The translations under genes were made by a program, and so were the position numbers. From Rhizobiales bacterium UBA3584 (GTDB lineage: Bacteria; Pseudomonadota; Alphaproteobacteria; Rhizobiales; Devosiaceae), in assembly GCA_002375765.1 (NCBI GenBank), contig DFMV01000026.1, positions 1 through 12,824 on the forward strand: a DNA stretch of 12,824 bases. Reading direction: 5' to 3'. Below the pieces are notes generated by a model, which was not told the DNA's origin, ran no database searches, and saw only the letters and a program-made list of their open reading frames with translations. Every line of letters starts with the position of its first letter. Within the stretch, counting starts at the first letter, position 1. Of the stretch, positions 8,652 to 12,824 are shown piece by piece.

Positions 8652-9670
8652 AGGTCCTTGTCACCGGCGCTGCCGGCTTTATCGGCTATCATGTTGCCCG
8701 GCGTCTGATCGAGCGCGGCGACAGTGTCGTTGGGTTCGACATTGTCAATGATTACTACGATCCGGCGCTCAAAAAAGCCCGCCTTGCCCAGCTCGATGAA
8801 CTCGGTCGCACCCAGGGCGCCCAATACCGCTTCATCCGTGCCGACCTGGCTGATCGCGTCGCAGTCGAGGCCGCGTTTGCGGGCGAAAAATTCGATCGGG
8901 TGATCCATCTCGCCGCCCAGGCTGGCGTGCGCTATAGCCTCGAAGATCCGCACTCTTACGCGCAATCAAACCTCGTCGGCTTTACCAACATTCTCGAAGC
9001 CTGCCGGCACAATGGTGTTGGCCAGCTTACCTACGCCTCGACCTCGTCGGTTTATGGTGCAAACACCAAAATGCCGTTTTCCGAGCATGATGGCGCCAAT
9101 CATCCCCTGCAGTTCTATGCCGCAACCAAGCGCGCAAACGAGTTGATGGCCCATTCCTACTCGCATCTGTTTGCCCTGCCGACCACGGGCCTGCGCTTTT
9201 TTACCGTCTATGGCCCCTGGGGGCGGCCCGATATGGCGCTGTTCAAGTTCACACGCGCCATCCTCGCGGGCGAGCCGATCGATGTGTTCAATCACGGCAA
9301 CCACACGCGCGATTTCACCTATATCGATGACATCGTCGAAGGTGTGATCCGCGCGTCCGACACCCCTGCCTCCCCCGATCCCGATTGGGATGCCGCCGCG
9401 CCCGATCCGGCCCGGTCAAACGCTCCTTTCCGCATCTTCAACATCGGCAATTCCGATCCGGTCAAGCTCGCCGATTATATCGATGCGCTCGAAGAGGCGC
9501 TGGGCAAAAAGGCCGTTCGCAATCTCCTGCCGCTGCAGCCCGGCGACGTGCCCGATACGTTTTCGGACACCACAGAGCTGACGGCCGCCACCGGTTATCG
9601 TCCTTCCACTTCGGTGCGCGAGGGTGTGGCGCGGTTTGTTGCGTGGTATCGCGCACATTACGGCGAGTAG
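8648..9670 (+). CDS. UDP-glucuronate 4-epimerase (NAD-dependent, extended SDR)
   Basis: A 340-aa extended short-chain dehydrogenase that interconverts UDP-glucuronate and UDP-galacturonate. NAD-binding GAAGFIG is at 7-13, followed by [14 protein letters not shown], which is characteristic of UDP-glucuronate 4-epimerases (LpsL/CapI type). Catalytic residues are T132 in YASTSSVYG and Y157-x3-K161 in [25 protein letters not shown] and the [14 protein letters not shown] block are also typical of the subfamily. The start is GTG at 8648, overlapping the ugd stop (GTGA) and preceded by GAGAAGG at 8637-8643. Co-transcription with ugd fits consecutive steps from UDP-glucose to UDP-galacturonate, used in LPS or exopolysaccharide. 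The subfamily call is strong; the polymer it serves is unknown. Confidence 0.93.
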   Translation: MKVLVTGAAGFIGYHVARRLIERGDSVVGFDIVNDYYDPALKKARLAQLDELGRTQGAQYRFIRADLADRVAVEAAFAGEKFDRVIHLAAQAGVRYSLEDPHSYAQSNLVGFTNILEACRHNGVGQLTYASTSSVYGANTKMPFSEHDGANHPLQFYAATKRANELMAHSYSHLFALPTTGLRFFTVYGPWGRPDMALFKFTRAILAGEPIDVFNHGNHTRDFTYIDDIVEGVIRASDTPASPDPDWDAAAPDPARSNAPFRIFNIGNSDPVKLADYIDALEEALGKKAVRNLLPLQPGDVPDTFSDTTELTAATGYRPSTSVREGVARFVAWYRAHYGE

Positions 9671-9755
9671 GCGAAAGCACGACGCACAGCGGTTCTCGCA
9701 GGAAAGGCATCGCTCATTTCTGGTTTGCCCCTCAATCTGCAGCGCCTCGACTTAG

Positions 9756-9831
9756 CTCACCGAGACAGTTGAACAGACCGAGCGGGGGCGAAGACTCTTC
9801 GCCCAAAAATTGCGCCTGCTGTCTCGGAGAG
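9756..9831. repeat. nested 76-bp inverted repeat (outer 13-nt arms, inner 19-bp palindrome)
   Basis: The outer arms are 9756-9768 (CTCACCGAGACAG) and 9819-9831 (CTGTCTCGGAGAG). They pair at 12 of 13 positions, with one A-A mismatch and nine consecutive pairs on the loop side. Between them, 9786-9804 is a near-perfect palindrome (GGGCGAAG, a 3-nt loop ACT, CTTCGCCC). An A-run (9805-9809) follows the inner stem on the + strand, so it is not a standard intrinsic terminator in either direction. It could be a structured small RNA, a REP- or MITE-like unit, or a hairpin marking the end of the converging transcripts. It starts 86 bp after the epimerase stop. Confidence 0.6.
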
Positions 9832-10126
9832 AAACCAGAGAGTCTGAGCGGTCATAGAATCTGCACCGTGGAACATCCCAATTGGCTGAGCTGATGCAGG
9901 CACGAGCTCTCCCGATGCGACTAACCTCTCAGACAGATCGCTCAATGGTCTTGGGTCAGAGCGAGTGACCACCCTGACGGAGGTGATCGCGAGGAAGCCT
10001 GCAAGCACCAACTCAGCGCCAACTGAGAGACGGCGTGCGCAAGCTTCACGCCCAGCCGGTCGTCGGCATCGACGTTGAAATGATCGCGATCAGCACCGCG
10101 ATCATGGCAAAGACCAGCGTCAGCAT
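9757..10126 (-). pseudogene. possible frameshifted remnant of a small membrane protein
   Basis: On the - strand a 26-codon frame at 10126-10046 reads MLTLVFAMIAVLIAIIST and ends at TGA. In the next frame, open through that stop and on to 9757, a second hydrophobic stretch appears (SVGAELVLAGFLAITSVRVV). Joining the frames would give two membrane helices about 20 residues apart. I recognise no family and see no good ribosome site. It could equally be two chance hydrophobic frames in GC-rich DNA. Confidence 0.15.
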
Positions 10127-10270
10127 CTTGCCAGAAACGTTGCCGCCAATGACCTTGCCCGGGCGCTGGCTGGCGATGTTGCTTGAGCTTGGCCAGTGTG
10201 CTCGAGGTGCCTGAGCCGCCAGACAGCCTCAACGCGCGGTGCAATTCTCCCACTTGGCCCCTTGTCGGAA

Positions 10271-10293
10271 TGCCCCTTGAACCCATTGGGGCA
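10271..10293 (-). terminator. weak stem-loop downstream of the - strand two-gene unit
   Basis: TGCCCC (10271-10276) and GGGGCA (10288-10293) form a perfect 6-bp stem with an 11-nt loop, 21 nt past the stop of the 59-aa ORF on the - strand. No T-run follows, so if it acts in termination it would do so poorly or with Rho. Confidence 0.2.
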
Positions 10294-10313
10294 CATTTGG
10301 CGCATGTGAGAGA

Positions 10314-10493
10314 TCATTCCGGGGGCAACTCCTCCTCACGTCTCAAACCCATTCCGTGCCAAAGGGCGTAGCGCCCGTCGGGCTGCCGCCACCAGCGCCT
10401 GCCGCCGCGGATGATGGGCTTGCCCATTCGCTTGTATCTCTGCCAGACGCCGAGCGAGAGCGCCGCGACGGAAAGCGCCTTGAGCCAGAGCAT
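10314..10493 (-). CDS. small hypothetical protein, 59 aa, basic with N-terminal hydrophobic segment
   Basis: An ATG at 10493 opens a 59-codon frame that begins MLWLKALSVAALSLGVWQ, a short hydrophobic segment that could be a membrane anchor. It continues with a strongly basic, Trp-rich part (YKRMGKPIIRGGRRWWRQPD) and ends in an acidic tail (REEELPPE). Codons are mostly G/C-ending in the first 45 positions. The start lies 4 bp after the stop of the upstream 405-aa gene, and GGTGGCGGA precedes it at a plausible distance, so translational coupling is likely. A later start at the Met in KRMGK is possible. I do not recognise a family. The spacing and codon use argue for a real gene; the short length argues for caution. 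Confidence 0.55.
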   Translation of the reverse strand: MLWLKALSVAALSLGVWQRYKRMGKPIIRGGRRWWRQPDGRYALWHGMGLRREEELPPE

Positions 10494-10497
10494 CGGG

Positions 10498-11715
10498 TTA
10501 GTCCGCCACCAGGAAGCAGTCGATTTTCAGGGCACCGCTCTCGTCGGTCATACGAATGATGTTTTCATCGTGCGCATGCCCCGCGCCGGCAGGCGAAAAT
10601 TCGTAACGCGCCGGCCAGCCGGCATAGGCACCCCCATTCCAGGAGATATAGCCACTGACTGGATCGAACGAGTAGCCGCCTTCCACCTCACCAACCAAAT
10701 AGGTGGCATTGGTGAGGTCGATCCAGCCAATGGTGGTCATGTATTGACGGCAGACATAACGGCCAAGAGGAGGCTGCCCATCGGCCTCTGTCTGTGTCTG
10801 GACCTGTTCCGGAAGCACGACGGAACGCGGGATCTGTTCACTGAGCACGCGGCAACTGGTCAGCTGGAACGTTCCCCAGCCCCAAGAACTGTCGTCGCCC
10901 TGCACGATCAACTGAGCACCGGGCGTAAGGTGCGCCAGCTGCGCCCGGTGACCTTCATCGAAGGTGCACATCGCAATTCCGAACGGCCCATCTGTCAGTC
11001 GAACGTAGTCCGAGCCAACGCTCTGCAGAGTGCCGGCGAGGGTCACCGTGCGTTCTTCGAAGCGCTGCCGAGCCGCAGCGAGATTGTCTTTATATGCCTC
11101 ACCGATCTCAGCCAGGGTGGCTTTCAGCGCTGGTAGTGTTGGAGACTGCTGCCCACCACTCACCGGCGCGGCAGCGGTCGGGGGGTGAACCGCACGCATC
11201 CGGTCTGGCGCCATCGCGAAAAGCAACTCGCTCCCGCTGTAACTGGTGTTGAGAACATTACAGGACACCTCTCCGAATTGATCGGGCCCAATCACGATCC
11301 CCTTGTACCACGCCCCACCGACAAGAATTTCGATCTCATTACCCGGCCCGCACAGCGCCCGCCAAGCCGCCTGCGAGGGCTCACCGGGAATCGGGGCGGG
11401 TCCGGTTGGCGGGCCCGGCACCCCCGGCGCCTGGACTGCACGCATCCGCTCGGGTGCCATGGCGAACTGCATTTCATGTCCGGCGTAGCTGGTGTTGAGA
11501 ACGTCGCAATAGGGTTCGCCGTTAACGTCTGGACCGGCAACAGCCCCACGATACCAGGAGTTCCCCACAAGGATCTCGACTTCATTGCCCGGCACGCACA
11601 GCGCCCGCCAGCCTTGTGCGCCCTGCTGCGCCAGGCTCGGTCCTGCAACCAGTGGCGCCATCACAACAAGCATCGCGATAACTGCCAGCCGCCTCCAATA
11701 GGCCATCGGCTTCAT
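10498..11715 (-). CDS. exported multidomain protein, 405 aa, two SH3/Tudor-like repeats plus OB-fold-like domain
   Basis: The frame is open from 11814, but the ATG at 11715 has a Shine-Dalgarno (GGGGAGA) and begins a clear signal peptide, MKPMAYWRRLAVIAMLVVMA, with likely cleavage after SLA (29/30). Next come two 59-residue modules (36-94 and 118-176) that resemble small beta-barrels (EILVGxxWYxGxV), joined by a Pro/Gly-rich linker. Residues about 197-292 resemble the tRNA_anti-like OB fold (AYKDNLAAARQRFEERTVTLAGTL, G-x-QLI-VQG, C288). Residues about 319-405 form a C-terminal module (YVCRQY to IDCFLVAD). Each of the four modules has exactly two cysteines (C40/C70, C122/C152, C250/C288, C322/C400), consistent with periplasmic disulfides. 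The function is unknown; ligand binding or an envelope role is inference. A 59-aa ORF follows after 4 bp. Confidence 0.9.
   Translation of the reverse strand: MKPMAYWRRLAVIAMLVVMAPLVAGPSLAQQGAQGWRALCVPGNEVEILVGNSWYRGAVAGPDVNGEPYCDVLNTSYAGHEMQFAMAPERMRAVQAPGVPGPPTGPAPIPGEPSQAAWRALCGPGNEIEILVGGAWYKGIVIGPDQFGEVSCNVLNTSYSGSELLFAMAPDRMRAVHPPTAAAPVSGGQQSPTLPALKATLAEIGEAYKDNLAAARQRFEERTVTLAGTLQSVGSDYVRLTDGPFGIAMCTFDEGHRAQLAHLTPGAQLIVQGDDSSWGWGTFQLTSCRVLSEQIPRSVVLPEQVQTQTEADGQPPLGRYVCRQYMTTIGWIDLTNATYLVGEVEGGYSFDPVSGYISWNGGAYAGWPARYEFSPAGAGHAHDENIIRMTDESGALKIDCFLVAD
11188..11610 (-). repeat. two tandem 59-residue coding repeats with a linker
   Basis: Within the 405-aa protein, residues 36-94 (bases 11434-11610) and 118-176 (11188-11364) align without gaps at an offset of 82 residues (246 bp). 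By eye 42 of 59 residues are identical. Shared blocks are WRALC, PGNE, EILVG, VLNTSY and FAMAP followed by RMRAV. Both copies keep their two cysteines 30 residues apart. This is an internal domain duplication. Confidence 0.9.
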
Positions 11716-11730
11716 GATTCTCCCCAATCT

Positions 11731-11751
11731 TGTGACAAACGTGCTGTCACA
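11731..11751. promoter_or_regulatory. operator-like palindrome TGTGAC-N9-GTCACA
   Basis: TGTGAC (11731-11736) and GTCACA (11746-11751) are perfect inverted 6-bp arms with a 9-bp spacer. The site ends 15 bp upstream of the ATG of the 405-aa gene and directly abuts its Shine-Dalgarno region. The half-sites look like CRP/FNR-type TGTGA, but the spacing between TGTGA and TCACA is 11, not 6. A dimeric repressor of another family, or a hairpin in the mRNA leader, are both possible. Confidence 0.4.
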
Positions 11752-12126
11752 CCCCCAACTTTGTAGCCCTTGGTCACGGGCAAAGGCGAGCCAATTTCGC
11801 GTGGTTGTGCACAATGATGGAAAAAAGTGTGATCCGCCAGATTACTGCTCGCAGTGGCAAACTGGATGGCGGGTGGCGGTTATGTGGGCGTTCGGCCAAT
11901 TGTTGCCAAACCCCGCCAGTGTGTTCTGGCTCCGGACACTCCGGTGTGAAGAACGGGCCAATCGTTATCGCTCATTCACCCTGTTTCCGGGGCTGCCAAG
12001 GGCGCAAATCCGACATGTGAAAGGCGTCTTCCCAATTGACCCCTGCATGCGGGCAGGGCCGTCTGCGGTCGTCCAGAGCTCGGGCGGCCTTTTGTTGCGC
12101 CCAAGATCTCTTGTCGTTTGCGCTGG

Positions 12127-12163
12127 AAAAGCAAAGAAACATTGCTGGCCGGGACAACCAGCA
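12127..12163 (-). terminator. weak Rho-independent terminator candidate after the GGDEF gene
   Basis: On the - strand a 6-bp stem (TGCTGG and CCAGCA, 12143-12163, 9-nt loop) is followed by a T-rich stretch containing TTTCTTTGCTTTT. A second small stem (CCTGA/TCAGG, 12165-12181) lies just before it. It is about 75 nt past the GGDEF stop. The stem is short and the T-run interrupted, hence low confidence. Confidence 0.3.
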
Positions 12164-12238
12164 GCCTGAGTGACTGTCAGGCCGGGCGCAACTGACGTGT
12201 TTCCCGGTGGTGTTACTGGGCTTACAATGGGATGGCAT

Positions 12239-12824
12239 CTATCGCAGAGCGAACTGCCGCCCAGCTGATTTGACGTTAGAGGACGTGTCCCCGTCTTCAG
12301 CGAACGCCCTCACCTGATCTCGACCACCTTTTTTGGCCTGATACAAGGCGGCGTCCGCTTCCCATTGCAACTCGTCAGGAGTACAGTCCTGATAGTGTAT
12401 GCGACCGGAAATACCAATACTTATGGTGACGAAGCCAAACGGTGACCCCGGGTTTGGCAAGCGGGCCCGAGCGAGTGCGCCGCGAATACGTTGCGCGACT
12501 GACGCAGCGTCCTTTGATGATGTTCCGGGCAGGATGATGAGGAACTCTTCACCACCATAGCGGGCAACATGGTGTGAATCGCTCCGAACGTTGCTGTCGA
12601 TGATGGCAGCGACTTCTACCAGGCAACGGTCCCCCTCAGCGTGGCCGTAATGATCATTGAGCGCTTTGAAATAATCAATGTCGCACATGAGGATCGCGAT
12701 ATCTGCCCTTGATACGTTGGAACTGCGGGCCAGTTCAGCAAAGAGTTCTGACATCCATCTCCGATTGGCTGCACCTGTCAGGGGGTCAATTTTCGATAGT
12801 CGATTGGAGTGAACCCCTAGGACT
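12239..12824 (-). CDS. diguanylate cyclase, GGDEF domain, 5' end outside the window
   Basis: The frame is open to the right edge, so the gene is partial: 194 C-terminal residues are visible. An internal Met at 12754 is not the start, because the typical GGDEF opening (LSKIDPLTGAANRRW) lies upstream of it in frame. Visible motifs are CDIDYFKALNDHYGHAEGD (metal and nucleotide binding), RYGGEEF (active site, GGEEF variant, expected active), ISIGIS and ADAALYQAKKGGRDQV. The enzyme would make cyclic di-GMP from two GTP, the messenger for biofilm and surface polysaccharide. The inhibitory I-site RxxD expected five residues before GGEEF is not there. The sensory N-terminus is unseen. Confidence 0.95.
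   Translation of the reverse strand, partial: VLGVHSNRLSKIDPLTGAANRRWMSELFAELARSSNVSRADIAILMCDIDYFKALNDHYGHAEGDRCLVEVAAIIDSNVRSDSHHVARYGGEEFLIILPGTSSKDAASVAQRIRGALARARLPNPGSPFGFVTISIGISGRIHYQDCTPDELQWEADAALYQAKKGGRDQVRAFAEDGDTSSNVKSAGRQFALR

Larger units (their letters stand above)
9671..10313. other. 643-bp gene-poor region between convergent units
   Basis: This lies between the end of the ugd operon (+) and the end of the - strand operon. No intact gene is convincing. It holds a 76-bp nested inverted repeat at 9756-9831, two hydrophobic - strand stretches in adjacent frames (about 9930-10126), and a stem-loop at 10271-10293. Open frames here lack the codon bias and ribosome sites of their neighbours. 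It may be decayed coding sequence plus a structured element. Confidence 0.5.
11716..12238. other. 523-bp intergenic region between the GGDEF gene and the 405-aa gene
   Basis: No convincing gene. It holds the palindrome at 11731-11751, a 10-bp perfect palindrome TTGTGCACAA at 11805-11814, and a weak terminator-like structure at 12127-12163. Open frames on both strands have no family resemblance, biased codons or ribosome sites. The promoter of the 405-aa gene should be here, but I could not place -35 and -10 boxes confidently. Confidence 0.5.

Noticed and set aside
9786..9804. Inner palindrome GGGCGAAG-ACT-CTTCGCCC as an intrinsic terminator
   Set aside because: The adjacent homopolymer is an A-run on the + strand. 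For the - strand the T-run precedes the stem, so neither strand has stem followed by T.
9385..9894. 169-codon + strand frame across the end of the epimerase gene
   Set aside because: It overlaps the epimerase in another frame and continues into a non-coding gap; no recognisable domain.
10120..10317. 65-codon - strand frame whose ATG overlaps the stop of the 59-aa ORF (ATGA)
   Set aside because: The overlap is tempting as a third operon gene, but codon use is unbiased, there is no recognisable domain, and the hairpin at 10271-10293 falls inside it. Homologues in relatives would change this view.
11731..11751. CRP/FNR binding site
   Set aside because: The TGTGA and TCACA halves are separated by 11 bp, not the 6 bp of a CRP site, so I call it only an operator-like palindrome.
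10411..11766. + strand frames of 241 and 193 codons (10411-11136, 11185-11766)
   Set aside because: Antisense to the 405-aa exported protein, whose signal peptide, repeats and ribosome site identify the - strand as coding.
11715..11814. Longer N-terminus of the exported protein starting at 11814
   Set aside because: The 33 extra residues precede a complete signal peptide, and the ATG at 11715 has its own strong ribosome site.
11714..12238. Open frames in the gap upstream of the 405-aa gene (+ 11714-12169, - 11972-12238)
   Set aside because: Low-complexity translations without domains, codon bias or ribosome sites; the + frame also begins in the start region of the - strand gene.

Overview
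The window looks chromosomal and alphaproteobacterial, probably Hyphomicrobiales and perhaps Devosiaceae. The reasons are a GAAC-N7-GAAC LexA operator (the alphaproteobacterial SOS box), an imuA-imuB-dnaE2 mutasome cassette, GC-rich third codon positions, and an acidic-sugar pathway like those of rhizobia. The genus is inference.

Left part (1-5642, + strand): an SOS-controlled translesion synthesis operon, imuA (57-836), imuB (733-2289) and dnaE2 (2286-5642). The genes are tightly nested: imuA and imuB overlap by 104 bp, and imuB and dnaE2 share an ATGA. ImuB lacks Y-family catalytic residues and would act as an adaptor. ImuA is a RecA-like accessory protein. DnaE2 carries the polymerase aspartates D415, D417 and D567.

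Middle (5643-9670, + strand): three sugar genes. A galM-type aldose 1-epimerase (5844-6842) stands alone. After a 441-bp gap come ugd (7284-8651) and a UDP-glucuronate 4-epimerase (8648-9670), which overlap by 4 bp. The pair converts UDP-glucose to UDP-glucuronate and then UDP-galacturonate, precursors of acidic exopolysaccharide, LPS or capsule.

Right part (9671-12824): a less ordinary zone. A gene-poor stretch (9671-10313) holds a nested 76-bp inverted repeat and what look like frameshifted membrane-protein remnants. On the - strand lies an unusual exported 405-aa protein (10498-11715) with two near-identical 59-residue modules, an OB-fold-like module and a C-terminal module, each with exactly two cysteines. 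A 59-aa ORF (10314-10493) starts 4 bp after its stop. A palindrome (TGTGAC-N9-GTCACA) sits just upstream of the 405-aa gene. At the right edge is the 3' part of a GGDEF diguanylate cyclase gene (- strand, running off the window).

I saw no tRNA, rRNA, CRISPR array, insertion sequence or attachment site. The best candidate for something undescribed is the two-gene exported-protein locus at 10314-11751. The rest belongs to well-known families.
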